Source: an uncultured Kiritimatiellota bacterium (lineage in GTDB: Bacteria; Verrucomicrobiota; Kiritimatiellia; RFP12; DVOR01). From it: 64,000 bases of DNA. The DNA is taken from NCBI GenBank assembly GCA_944389945.1, contig CALXOF010000007.1, positions 97,892-161,891 on the forward strand. Reading direction: 5' to 3'. The position numbers and the translations under genes are program-made. Below, in pieces: positions 18,287-26,842 of this stretch. Each line of letters begins with the position of its first letter. Positions within the stretch are counted from its first letter, which is position 1. Under the pieces are notes generated by a model, which had not been told where the DNA came from, made no database searches, and worked only from the letters and a program-made list of their open reading frames with translations.

Positions 18287-20526
18287 GTCAACACCACTCC
18301 ATTGGCTTCCACACGAAGGGAACGGCCGGCGGGAATCCCCTCGGCACGGAATTCAGGCATGGGGCCTCTCAGCGTCTCCCAGGAGAGAAGCACGCCGGGC
18401 GCGGCACCATCCAGACGGAGTGTGACCGGCCCCTGCGCCTCAAGCGCGCCGATGGCGACCATGTCGCCGCGGCAGACCAAGACTGCACCAGATTGAAAGA
18501 GAACGCGCGACAGCGTGAGCGTGCCACGCCCCTCCTCGCCGCCCTCCAAGACCCCCTCCCGCTCGACAATCAGCCGCGCCGACTGGGAAAACGTGAGGCT
18601 CCCTGTGCCGGCGAGCGTGGCGCCGCGGCGAAGAGTCCAGTTCCCACACGTCTTTTTACCGCACCAATTGCGCTCAAGATCCTGAACGACCCGGGTGCGA
18701 AGCACCGTGCGACCCGCGTTAAGCTCCACGGCGCAGAGCGGACAACAAGGATCCGGCGCAAGCATAACCGTGCCACCATTCTCCTTCGTGACGACGATAC
18801 GCCCATGCTTCCAATAATCATACATCATGAGGCGTCCCCGCACGGTCAAGGTCGCCCCTGTCTCTGCGGAGAGGCGCAGGTCCCCATAGATATGGCCATC
18901 GCCGGCCACAACGCCACCGCCCGCCACGGCGTGGAAACGTCCGCCGTAAGAAACCCAATGGGCATCGGCCACCGCCCCGCTCCCCAAGCGGACAGGCTTT
19001 TCCGCGGACAAGTTGAGAAAAAGGCGTTTGCCGGTATAGCGAAACGTCCCTCCGTCCGCAAGGTCCAAGGCTCGGCACTGTTGGTTCAAGCGGAGGTTGT
19101 TGCCCGGCACGGAAAGGGTAGTCCCCTGCGTAAGGGAAAGTTGCGGCGGCCCACCGCAAATCCCCTCAAACTGAACCTCCGCGCCCTGCTCCAAACGCAA
19201 GGTGCCACGGAACTTTCGCGAAGCATCGGCCGAGATGGTCAGCTTGCCCGGGCCATGCACCGCCAAGGTCGCGGTATCGTCAACCACGGCGGGACCGAGG
19301 CGCCAGGCCTGCCCCTCCATGCGAAAGTCCAACCTCGCCCCACGGCCCAAGGTGATGCCCGGCACCTCCGTGGCAAAGGCCATCCCCACCTCGGCGCGTT
19401 GTCCGGGCCCAAGCACAATGGAACGTCCCTCTTTCCACGCCTGCACAACGGGCGAAGGTGCGGGCTCGGGGGCCGAAGCAGGGGAAGCGTGGCCGATAGA
19501 ACCCGGCACCGAGACCTCCCGGCGAAGCAGACGCACGGCCAACCCACCGCCAACCACGCTGGCCGCCACGCACACCCCTAGTCCCAGCCAAGCCCGGCGG
19601 CTCATCACCGGGCGTTTTGGGGCGAGAACCGGCCAATGGCGCGTAGTGGGGTCCGGCGCTAGGAGCGCACGAAAGCGCTCCCTCCAATCCGAGCTCAGCG
19701 AGTCCTCCAGAAGCAGACGGACAGCCGGACTCTCGGCATAAGGCACCCCCGTGCGCAGGAGGAAGAAGGTCGCGCCCAGGGCATAGAGGTCGGCCTCTGG
19801 AGTCGGCGGACCACCACGCAGACACTCCGGCGCAAGATAGTCCGGCGTACCGCGGACGGCACCGCGCAAATCCGCCAAGGTGGGTTCATAACCCGGCGGT
19901 CGAAGTGGCCCCGCAGCCACACGCGCCATGCCAAAATCCGTGAGCGTGACGTGCCCGCCCGCGGAAAGGAGGAGATTACCGGGCTTGATGTCGCCATGGG
20001 CAATGCCCTGCTCATGAAGATAGCGGAGCGCCTCGGCACTCTCCGCCCAAAGTCGTTCAAGCAACGGCAACGGCACCCCGCGCTTGGAAGCCAGCAAATC
20101 CGCAGCAGTGAGCGAAACAAGCGGGGTGTCCGCCGATGGAGTCGGTGCGTCCAACAGCGTGGCCGGGTCATCCAACGCCGCGCCACGCACCTCCGGCGTA
20201 ACACCAACCAAGGTCATCAGGACATAAGGAACCGCCTCCGCGCGGCCGGTGAGCGCAAGCACCCCCGTACGCAGAATCTTGGCGACATGGGGATGCGCCA
20301 CGTTCAGAAGCGTCGCCGCCATATCCCGGAATCGCTGTCGCAGAAAGTCCGCGTCTTTGCCCTCCGCGAGAAAAAGCTTGAGCGCGAAGAGCTGACCGGT
20401 GGAAGCATCACGCACGGCATAGACCTCGCCCATACCGCCGCGCCCCAACCGGGCACGCACAAACCATTCGCCCACCCCCTCACCGGGAGCAAGCGCCCAA
20501 GGGACCTCCTCGCATTGCGCGTCCAT
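18283..20526 (-). CDS. Membrane Ser/Thr protein kinase with beta-rich extracytoplasmic domain
   Basis: A 747-residue Hanks-type kinase. The cytoplasmic kinase domain (about 20-295) has a glycine loop LGRGGMGEVY (27-36), Lys50, HGDIKPGN (177-184, Asp179 as catalytic base), DFG (197-199) and APE (232-234). One membrane helix lies at about 312-334. The outer 410 residues are rich in Gly, Thr, Val and Leu in short repeating strands such as LRLEQGAEVQFEG and LSLTQGTTLSVPG, like the beta-helical passenger regions of autotransporter and PEP-CTERM proteins, and include cysteine pairs (CCPLC). The start is the ATG with GAGGAG just upstream; a longer frame begins at a TTG 75 bases earlier. It overlaps the sigma-factor gene downstream. 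The ligand is unknown. Confidence 0.88.
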   Translation of the reverse strand: MDAQCEEVPWALAPGEGVGEWFVRARLGRGGMGEVYAVRDASTGQLFALKLFLAEGKDADFLRQRFRDMAATLLNVAHPHVAKILRTGVLALTGRAEAVPYVLMTLVGVTPEVRGAALDDPATLLDAPTPSADTPLVSLTAADLLASKRGVPLPLLERLWAESAEALRYLHEQGIAHGDIKPGNLLLSAGGHVTLTDFGMARVAAGPLRPPGYEPTLADLRGAVRGTPDYLAPECLRGGPPTPEADLYALGATFFLLRTGVPYAESPAVRLLLEDSLSSDWRERFRALLAPDPTTRHWPVLAPKRPVMSRRAWLGLGVCVAASVVGGGLAVRLLRREVSVPGSIGHASPASAPEPAPSPVVQAWKEGRSIVLGPGQRAEVGMAFATEVPGITLGRGARLDFRMEGQAWRLGPAVVDDTATLAVHGPGKLTISADASRKFRGTLRLEQGAEVQFEGICGGPPQLSLTQGTTLSVPGNNLRLNQQCRALDLADGGTFRYTGKRLFLNLSAEKPVRLGSGAVADAHWVSYGGRFHAVAGGGVVAGDGHIYGDLRLSAETGATLTVRGRLMMYDYWKHGRIVVTKENGGTVMLAPDPCCPLCAVELNAGRTVLRTRVVQDLERNWCGKKTCGNWTLRRGATLAGTGSLTFSQSARLIVEREGVLEGGEEGRGTLTLSRVLFQSGAVLVCRGDMVAIGALEAQGPVTLRLDGAAPGVLLSWETLRGPMPEFRAEGIPAGRSLRVEANGVVLT

Positions 20527-20659
20527 GCTCCTCAGTATACCAAAAGCGACACGCCCCCAATAGTGTCCGAGCAGCTTTCTCGTCAATCTGTAGGGTGCCA
20601 AACGCTACCTTATATAAATAAGGCCATCGTGAGACCGTTCCCCTACGTCAATCATCCCA

Positions 20660-20815
20660 TACAAACACAGATATTCAGTTATCAAAGATCAGGCGTGATT
20701 GCTTCATGACTGCACCACGCACCTTTGCCAAAGACCTGTCATTTGATTCCTCTAAATCAACATCAACCACGCTCCCTATAGCAAGATACGCCATCTCCAA
20801 GACCTGTCATTTGGT
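20660..20815 (+). repeat. Paired-box repeat, copy A
   Basis: Two GACCTGTCATT boxes begin at 20733 and 20801, 68 bases apart. The left flank ATTCAGTTATCAAAGATCA and the CACCACGCACC stretch before box 1 match the copy at 55.3 kb. A third copy lies inverted at 44.1-44.2 kb. Confidence 0.75.
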
Positions 20816-20841
20816 ACTACACTCCCGTCCAAAAAAACAGA

Positions 20842-20909
20842 AACGCAAGGGATGGACTCGGTAGTAAGGCGCAACGTGCCAAACAGCGAAGAGCCCAAGC
20901 CCTTACGTT
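20842..20909. repeat. Three-stem inverted repeat, copy 1
   Basis: AACGCAAGGG (20842-20851) faces CCCTTACGTT (20900-20909), TGGACTC (20853-20859) faces GAGCCCA (20891-20897), and GGCGC faces GTGCC (20868-20880). Each arm carries one mismatch or wobble. The same design with perfect arms lies at 33105-33172. Confidence 0.7.
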
Positions 20910-20945
20910 ACTCGGTGTCTTCTTGGAAAACGCGTTCAACGTAAG

Positions 20946-20975
20946 TTGGACGGTGGGGGTAAAATGTGGTAGACT
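20946..20975 (+). promoter_or_regulatory. Promoter of the exported-paralogue cluster
   Basis: TTGGAC (20946-20951) and TAGACT (20970-20975) with an 18-base spacer lie 34 bases before the ATG at 21009. The fit to a sigma-70-type promoter is good. Confidence 0.5.
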
Positions 20976-21008
20976 GTTTTTATCAATCGTTGAACAAGGG
21001 ATGTTGCC

Positions 21009-22250
21009 ATGAAGAAGGGATTTGTTTCGGTTTTCGCGTGCGCGGCGTTGGCGGCGTACGGCTTAGCGACACCATCGGCGAAGTGGGTGCCGGCGGAGGC
21101 CGATTTTGTTCTCACAGTACAAGGCCAGCCAGACCGGGAACGCGACGTGGTGCGTGCGTGGCGAGCCGCGCTGACCGAGGCCGGCGTGCCGGAAGGCCCC
21201 TTTCTCGCAGACAATCAAGTAAATACGTCATTGGCCATCGCCACCAGCCCGCTATTCTTCGCTTCTTCAGGCAACGGATTTGAGCGTTTCTTGACAACGT
21301 TCCTGGGAGCGAAAGACGACCTGGGCATCTACCCCGCGCAGTCCATCACGTTATCCTGGTGCCTCCCGGAAAAGATACCGGAAGCGCAAGACGCCGGCTT
21401 TGACTTCCCCCTGTTCGGCGAGACCTATTGCATCATCGAGAACCCGACCTTTGACCCCGAAGCCGCCATCGCCTGTATCGATGAGCTCGCGCAGGGCATC
21501 GGCACGGTGGAGCGTGTACCGCAGGGTGAATGGCAGACCATCCGCCTCACGGCGAAGACCAAGGCCGAACAACCCAATGCTCCAGATGTTCTGGGCGGGT
21601 GGCGGCCCATCCCGGGCGGCGTGGTGTGTGTGCTGGGGGATGCCTTCGCGAAAGCGGATGCGTTGCTCGCTGGGAAGGTACCTTCGGCGGAGGGCGACGC
21701 CTCCGTGGCGCGTCTCTTCGAATCTGCCCCGAACAGCTCGTTCCACCTGTTGGCGCGCGACGTCAAAGGACTCTTGGAGCGTTACGTCACAGACCCGGAG
21801 CTCGTGGCTCAGCTCGACATGACCGTGGGGTGGCTCCGGACTGTCTCAGATCTTTGGGTCCAAATCGGCATCAACGAGGCCAAGGCAATCACGCTTGATA
21901 TCGGCGCGAAGGCCGAGGATGAAGAATCGGCCGCCATGGTGCGAGATACGTTCATCGCCTATAAAATGATGGTGGGGGGCCTGATCGTCCCGCAGATTTT
22001 TGGCGCCCCGGATTCGCAGACCTCGCGTTGGTTGATGGGGACGCGGTGCGAAAGCAACGGAACCCTTGCCACGGCGAACCTCACGTTGACCATGGAGCAA
22101 TACTGCGCCCTTTGGAAGGAGTGGAAGGCCATCGAGGCGAAGCAGGAGGCACAACGCGCCCTCCCCGCCATCGAGGAGCCTGACGCCGCCCCCATGACGG
22201 AAGAGGAGGCCCGCGCCATTCTTGACGCAATCGACTTTGAGGAAGAGTGA
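21009..22250 (+). CDS. Exported protein, tandem paralogue 1
   Basis: A 413-residue protein not assigned to any known family. Residues 1-20 form a Sec signal peptide (MKKGFVSVFACAALAAYGLA). It shares layout and scattered motifs with the two following genes: an early strand of type ADFVLTVQG, a central LLERYVTDPELVAQLDM segment matching LLDRYVTDPVERQEIMEF of paralogue 2, and a late segment (FIAYKMMVGGLIVPQIFGAP) matching their LKVMLRQGIVPQFYGTP. It is the most divergent of the three and ends in an acidic tail (EEARAILDAIDFEEE). A promoter with an 18-base spacer precedes it. Probably periplasmic or surface-exposed. Confidence 0.65.
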   Translation: MKKGFVSVFACAALAAYGLATPSAKWVPAEADFVLTVQGQPDRERDVVRAWRAALTEAGVPEGPFLADNQVNTSLAIATSPLFFASSGNGFERFLTTFLGAKDDLGIYPAQSITLSWCLPEKIPEAQDAGFDFPLFGETYCIIENPTFDPEAAIACIDELAQGIGTVERVPQGEWQTIRLTAKTKAEQPNAPDVLGGWRPIPGGVVCVLGDAFAKADALLAGKVPSAEGDASVARLFESAPNSSFHLLARDVKGLLERYVTDPELVAQLDMTVGWLRTVSDLWVQIGINEAKAITLDIGAKAEDEESAAMVRDTFIAYKMMVGGLIVPQIFGAPDSQTSRWLMGTRCESNGTLATANLTLTMEQYCALWKEWKAIEAKQEAQRALPAIEEPDAAPMTEEEARAILDAIDFEEE

Positions 22251-22312
22251 GCACATCCGCCGCTTCGAGAACGAAAGACTCCCATACCACCCAAGACAGA
22301 AAAGAGGTTCCC

Positions 22313-23437
22313 ATGAAACGTTGTCTGATTTTGTCCACAGTCTGTGCCCTCGCCGCGCCGCTTCTCTTGGCAGCGCCTGCCCCCACCCAGGCCATCCCCG
22401 GGACAGACCTCCTCTTCGTCGCCGACCGACTGGACGCCGACATCCCCGATCAGGCCCGCTGGGACGCCATCGAGGAAAAATACGCAGACCTGTTTGACGC
22501 CAACCTGGACGATGTCCCCGACGACCTCCTTCCGCTCCTCAAGGCCGCCTTCGGCATGACCCCGGACGGCGAAATCAAAGACGTAAAGTCTTGGACTGTC
22601 TCCGTGACCTTGCCGAAGACCTTGGAAGCCTTTGCGCAACTCGACCAGGACAAATGGCCGGACCGGTTGGGCCTCTATTGCTTCATTGAGAATCCAAAGG
22701 CGGATTTGACGGGCGTGAACGCCGCCATCGAGAAGTTGGTCACAGGCCGCCCGGACTCCGGCGCGCGACTGACGCACAAGGGGCGCTGGACTGCGCTTAC
22801 CCCTCTCGACCCGCTTGAGGCCGCCGGTATGCCGCTCATCGCCTGGTGCCCCATCGACCGCGGCTTCGCCGTCACGCTTTGCAAGGATTACGACTCCGCC
22901 GAGCAGGCCGTCGGCAACCGGGTCGCCCCCGCGCCGAAAACCCCATTGGCCGAGGCCTTCAAGGCTCCCTCCGCTCAGGGCCCTTGGGGACGCATTGTCG
23001 TCCGAGACGTCGCCGACCTGCTCGACCGCTACGTGACGGATCCCGTGGAACGGCAGGAAATCATGGAGTTCATGCCTTGCCTCTTCCAGGTGCGCAGTCT
23101 GATCGTCACCGTTTTCTACCGCCAGGACGGGACGTTCCGTCTCTATGTCGAGGCCGTCACCGACTCCGCCGACGGAGCCATGCAAACCAGGGACATGCTC
23201 ATCACGCTCAAAGTGATGCTCCGCCAGGGGATTGTCCCCCAATTCTATGGGACGCCCTATGCCGACCTCTTCGCCGGAATCATCGACTCGGCGCGCTGCG
23301 AGGCTGAAGGGAACGCTGCCACCCTCACGCTCTCCCTGACGCCGGACCAAGCCGAGGCCCTTTTGGATTTCGCCGCCGCCATCCAGGCCGCACCACCGGC
23401 GGAGGATGACGAAATCCCCTTCGAAGTCTACGAGTAA
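22313..23437 (+). CDS. Exported protein, tandem paralogue 2
   Basis: A 374-residue protein of unknown function. The start is the ATG with AAAGAGG upstream, giving a clear Sec signal peptide (MKRCLILSTVCALAAPLLLA); a longer frame from 22247 would bury it. It is close to paralogue 3 along its whole length: GTDLLFVADRLDADIPDQ at the start of the mature part, LLPLLKAAFGMTPDGE, WPDRLGLYCFIENP, VVRDVADLLDRYVTDP, IVPQFYGTPYADLF, and a final LTLSLTPDQAEALLDF. These shared blocks suggest one fold and recent duplication. It lies 62 bases after paralogue 1. Confidence 0.65.
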   Translation: MKRCLILSTVCALAAPLLLAAPAPTQAIPGTDLLFVADRLDADIPDQARWDAIEEKYADLFDANLDDVPDDLLPLLKAAFGMTPDGEIKDVKSWTVSVTLPKTLEAFAQLDQDKWPDRLGLYCFIENPKADLTGVNAAIEKLVTGRPDSGARLTHKGRWTALTPLDPLEAAGMPLIAWCPIDRGFAVTLCKDYDSAEQAVGNRVAPAPKTPLAEAFKAPSAQGPWGRIVVRDVADLLDRYVTDPVERQEIMEFMPCLFQVRSLIVTVFYRQDGTFRLYVEAVTDSADGAMQTRDMLITLKVMLRQGIVPQFYGTPYADLFAGIIDSARCEAEGNAATLTLSLTPDQAEALLDFAAAIQAAPPAEDDEIPFEVYE

Positions 23438-23495
23438 TTTCCTCACGAGATGCGTACAACACTGATTTGTCTTTAGCGATACGAAAGGAACAACC

Positions 23496-24692
23496 ATGAA
23501 AAGTAAACTGAGTCTGCCGACACTTGGCGCTTGCGCCGCACTTGCCGCTTGGAGCTTGACGGGGTGCAGTGACGAACCTGCCGAAACGCAAAACAACGCG
23601 AACAATAACCCCAATCCCGCCTGGGCCGTCCCCGGCACGGAGATCCTCATTGTGGCGGACCGTCTAAACCAAGACGTCCCCAACAAAGCCGCCTGGGAGG
23701 CGCTCCAAAAGAAGACTCAAGCCCTCGTGGAAACCTCCGGCATCACCATTCCGGAAGAGCTGCAACCGTTGCTCAAGGCCACCCTCGGCATGACCCCGGA
23801 AGGCGAGATGCCCACCCTGCGCCACGTGACCTACGCCGTGACCCTGCCAAAGACCGTAACAGCGTTTAGCTTGTTTGACCAGGATCAGTGGCCGGCAGAC
23901 TTGGGCCTCTATTGCTTCATTGGCAATCCCGAGGCAAACCTCGATGAAGCAAACAAAGCCGTTGAGAAACTGATTGCGGACAATCTCAGCAACGAAATCA
24001 AACTGGAGAAGGACGGTCAATGGACCGTGCTCACCTCGGTTGACCCGGAAAGCGCCGGTGCGGATCCCTTCGTTGGCTGGAAGTCCATCGAAGGCGGGTT
24101 CACGTTCGTTGTCAGCGACACACAAGCGACCGCCGACCGCGCCGTCGGCAACACAGAGGCCCCCGCCGCGGACTCCCCGCTGGCCAAGGCCTTCCAAGCA
24201 CCCACGGAGGCTGGCCCTTGGTGCAAAATCGTTGTCCGTGATGTGGCCGACCTGCTGAACCGCTACATCACCTCGCCCACGGACCGCCAGGAAGTCATGC
24301 TCAACGTGCCCTTCCTCTTCCAGATGCACGCGATCTCCCTCACCACCTGTTATAATCCGGATGGCAATATGCAGCTCACCCTCGAGGCCAACACTGAGTC
24401 CGAGGAAACCGCCGTGCTCATGCGCGACCAGTTCATCGCGATCAAGGTGATGGCACACCAGATGATTGTGCCCCAGTTCACCGGGACCCCCTACGCCGAG
24501 CCCTTCGCCCAACTCGCCGATTCGGTCACCTGCGAGGCCACGGGTACCACCGCCACCCTCACCCTCACCGTGACCCCGGCCCAGGCCGAGGCTCTCGTGG
24601 ACCTCTGTGTCTCCTACCAAGGTGCGCTCGCGAACGGTCCCTCCGGCGACCCCTTCGCGGACGACGAGCCTTACTTCGGCACCCAGGAATGA
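23496..24692 (+). CDS. Exported lipoprotein, tandem paralogue 3
   Basis: A 398-residue protein. The signal peptide ends in a lipobox LTGC (about residues 22-25), so this copy should be lipid-anchored, unlike paralogue 2. An Asn-rich spacer (QNNANNNPN) follows, then the domain shared with paralogue 2: GTEILIVADRLNQDVPNK, LQPLLKATLGMTPEGE, WPADLGLYCFIGNP, VVRDVADLLNRYITSP, IVPQFTGTPYAEPF, LTLTVTPAQAEALVDL. No catalytic motif is recognised. It is 58 bases after paralogue 2 and 58 bases before the sulfatase. Confidence 0.65.
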   Translation: MKSKLSLPTLGACAALAAWSLTGCSDEPAETQNNANNNPNPAWAVPGTEILIVADRLNQDVPNKAAWEALQKKTQALVETSGITIPEELQPLLKATLGMTPEGEMPTLRHVTYAVTLPKTVTAFSLFDQDQWPADLGLYCFIGNPEANLDEANKAVEKLIADNLSNEIKLEKDGQWTVLTSVDPESAGADPFVGWKSIEGGFTFVVSDTQATADRAVGNTEAPAADSPLAKAFQAPTEAGPWCKIVVRDVADLLNRYITSPTDRQEVMLNVPFLFQMHAISLTTCYNPDGNMQLTLEANTESEETAVLMRDQFIAIKVMAHQMIVPQFTGTPYAEPFAQLADSVTCEATGTTATLTLTVTPAQAEALVDLCVSYQGALANGPSGDPFADDEPYFGTQE

Positions 24693-24750
24693 TTCCCGGC
24701 GAAGGGGCGTGCGACCTTTCGCCGCCCCTTCATCCGTTCCGCACGTGGGC

Positions 24751-26244
24751 ATGACGCTTTCCAGAAGGTCTTTCTTGGCAGGGTGCGGCATGGCACTCTG
24801 CGCGGCGCGTTTGTCTGCGGCGCAACACCCCACCGCGCGTCCCAACCTCGTCCTTGTCTTCCCCGACCAAATGCGGGCTCAGGCAATGGGATTCATGGGC
24901 GCGGACAAGGTGCGCACCCCGCGCCTGGACGCCTTCGCCGCCGAGGCCCGCGCCTTCACACAAGCCGTCAGCAACTATCCAGTCTGCAGTCCCTTCCGCG
25001 CCATCCTCATGTCCGGCGCCCTCCCCTGGGTGAGCGGCGTGACGGGCAACTGCGTCTCCACCGAGCAACGCCGCGGCCCGGAGCTCCGCGCCGACCTGGA
25101 CTGCTGGTCGGATGTCTTGTCGCGCGCGGGCTACGACCTCTGCTATATCGGCAAGTGGCACCTGGACGCGCCCCATCGCCCTTGGATACCGACCTCCAAT
25201 AACCGTGGCGACAAGAAGTGGAACGAGTGGTGTCCGCCCGAGCGTCGCCACGGCTTCAACCGTTGGCACGCCTACGGCACCTACGACAACCACCTGCGTC
25301 CCATGTACTGGGACACCGAGGCCGACCGTGACGGCTTCCGCTACGTCGATGCCTGGGGTCCCGAGCACGAGGCCGACCGCGCCATCGCCTTCCTGCGCGA
25401 GACAAAGGGGCCCTTCGCCCTCGTCGTCTCCATGAACCCGCCGCACACCGGCTACAAACTCGTCCCGGAGCGCTATAAAAAGCGCTACGCCGGGCTTGAC
25501 CCGACCACGCTCGCCTCGGGCGATTACCCTCCGGCGGGCACTCCGATGGGTGATCATTTCCGCGAGAATATCGGCCTCTACCTTGCCGCCGTGGAAGGGG
25601 TCGATGAGCAGTTCGGTCGTATCTTGGACGCGCTCGCGGAGACCGGCCACACCGAGGACACCATCGTTCTCTTCTGCTCCGACCACGGCTGTTGCCTGGG
25701 TGCGCACGGCTTGCCCGCCAAGAACAACCCCTTCGAAGAGTCCATGCGCATCCCCTGCCTGATCCGTTGGCCCGGGCATATCGCCCCGCGGCAAGACGCC
25801 GGGCTCGTGGATGCCTTCGACCTCGCCCCCACCCTGCTCGGCCTCTTGAGCCAGCCCATCCCCGCGCACATGGTCGGCCGCAACCTCGCGCCCTATCTAC
25901 TCGGGCAAACCGGCACCGACCTCTCCGACCCTCGCCTTTACTTCCACCTCGCCGGCGGCGCGGTGGTGGACGCCTTCCCCACCCTGCCCGTCCTCCTCGG
26001 CCCGGACGCCCCGAAAAAAGGCCTGCGCTCCGGCAAACGCGGCCTGCGCGGCGCCACGACCAAGGCGGTCTTCGTCTATGACGCCAAGAGCCGTTCCTTG
26101 GGCGCCGCCCTCTGGGACCTCGCGTCCGACCCGCATGAGACCCGCAACCTTGCCGCCGAACGCCCCACCCTTTTGGCCGCCCAACGCGCCATGCTCAAAT
26201 CCCGGCTCGCCGCCATCGGCGACCCCTTCGCGCAACTCCTGTGA
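24751..26244 (+). CDS. Tat-exported sulfatase
   Basis: A 497-residue sulfatase that hydrolyses sulfate esters, here probably on glycans. The N-terminus has a twin-arginine signal (SRRSFLAG, residues 4-11). The sulfatase core begins RPNLVLVFPDQMR. The maturation motif CSPFR (79-83) marks Cys79 for conversion to formylglycine. Further conserved elements are GKWHLD (about 144) and the metal-binding CSDHG segment in the second half. The start is the ATG that begins the Tat signal; a longer frame runs back into the preceding gene. trmB begins 1 base after its stop. An anaerobic or aerobic maturase would be needed and is not in the window. Confidence 0.93.
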   Translation: MTLSRRSFLAGCGMALCAARLSAAQHPTARPNLVLVFPDQMRAQAMGFMGADKVRTPRLDAFAAEARAFTQAVSNYPVCSPFRAILMSGALPWVSGVTGNCVSTEQRRGPELRADLDCWSDVLSRAGYDLCYIGKWHLDAPHRPWIPTSNNRGDKKWNEWCPPERRHGFNRWHAYGTYDNHLRPMYWDTEADRDGFRYVDAWGPEHEADRAIAFLRETKGPFALVVSMNPPHTGYKLVPERYKKRYAGLDPTTLASGDYPPAGTPMGDHFRENIGLYLAAVEGVDEQFGRILDALAETGHTEDTIVLFCSDHGCCLGAHGLPAKNNPFEESMRIPCLIRWPGHIAPRQDAGLVDAFDLAPTLLGLLSQPIPAHMVGRNLAPYLLGQTGTDLSDPRLYFHLAGGAVVDAFPTLPVLLGPDAPKKGLRSGKRGLRGATTKAVFVYDAKSRSLGAALWDLASDPHETRNLAAERPTLLAAQRAMLKSRLAAIGDPFAQLL

Positions 26245-26245
26245 T

Positions 26246-26842
26246 ATGACCGAAATCCTCCCCAACGTCCTTGAACTCAAAGAAGACGACCGCGACTTCC
26301 CGCTTCGCGACCTTGTCCCAGAAGGCACGCCCCTTGAGATTGAGATTGGCTGTGGCAGCGGGCGCTTCATCGCCGCCAACGCCGCCAAACGCCCGGAGGT
26401 GCGCTTCATCGCCGTCGAGCGCATGATGGAGCGCCTCCGTCGATGTTCCAAGAAAGCCCAGCAAGGCGCACTCCACAACCTCACCTTCGTCCGCGTTGAG
26501 GCCGGGCGCTTTGTCCGCGAACTCCTCCCGAACGCCTGTTGCCAAGCGCTTTACCTTTTCTTCCCAGACCCTTGGCCCAAGCGCCGCCACCACAAGAATC
26601 GCTTCTTCCGGCAAGAGATGTGTGACGTCCTCGCCAGAATCCTCGTTCCCGGTGGCGCCTTCTATATGTCCACTGACCATGAAGACTACTTCCGCGAAGT
26701 CCGCGACTGGCTGACCGCAGATTCCCGTTTCGAGCCCATCCCCGTCCTTGTCCGCCCAGAGGATGAGCAGACGGACTTCGAACGCCTCTTCCTCTCCAAA
26801 GGCGCCCCCATCCACGACTGCGCCTTCCGCCTCAAGCCATGA
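26246..26842 (+). CDS. trmB: tRNA (guanine-N(7)-)-methyltransferase TrmB
   Basis: TrmB methylates N7 of G46 in the variable loop of tRNA. The 198-residue protein has the SAM-binding motif EIGCGSGRF (33-41) and the family signature FFPDPWPKRRHHKNR in the middle, followed by YMSTDHEDYF. The start lies next to the sulfatase stop and its own stop overlaps the next ATG (ATGA). The tight packing implies co-transcription with the flanking genes, though no functional link is evident. Confidence 0.95.
   Translation: MTEILPNVLELKEDDRDFPLRDLVPEGTPLEIEIGCGSGRFIAANAAKRPEVRFIAVERMMERLRRCSKKAQQGALHNLTFVRVEAGRFVRELLPNACCQALYLFFPDPWPKRRHHKNRFFRQEMCDVLARILVPGGAFYMSTDHEDYFREVRDWLTADSRFEPIPVLVRPEDEQTDFERLFLSKGAPIHDCAFRLKP

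Larger units (their letters stand above)
20527..21008. other. Repeat-bearing gap between divergent units
   Basis: No coding region is seen in 482 bases. The gap holds a paired-box repeat (about 20660-20815), a long inverted repeat (20842-20909) and the promoter of the downstream paralogue cluster (20946-20975). Confidence 0.6.

Noticed and set aside
20532..20537. TATACT as -10 box for the kinase gene
   Set aside because: It abuts the Shine-Dalgarno sequence, so transcripts from it would lack the ribosome site, and no -35 box is in place.
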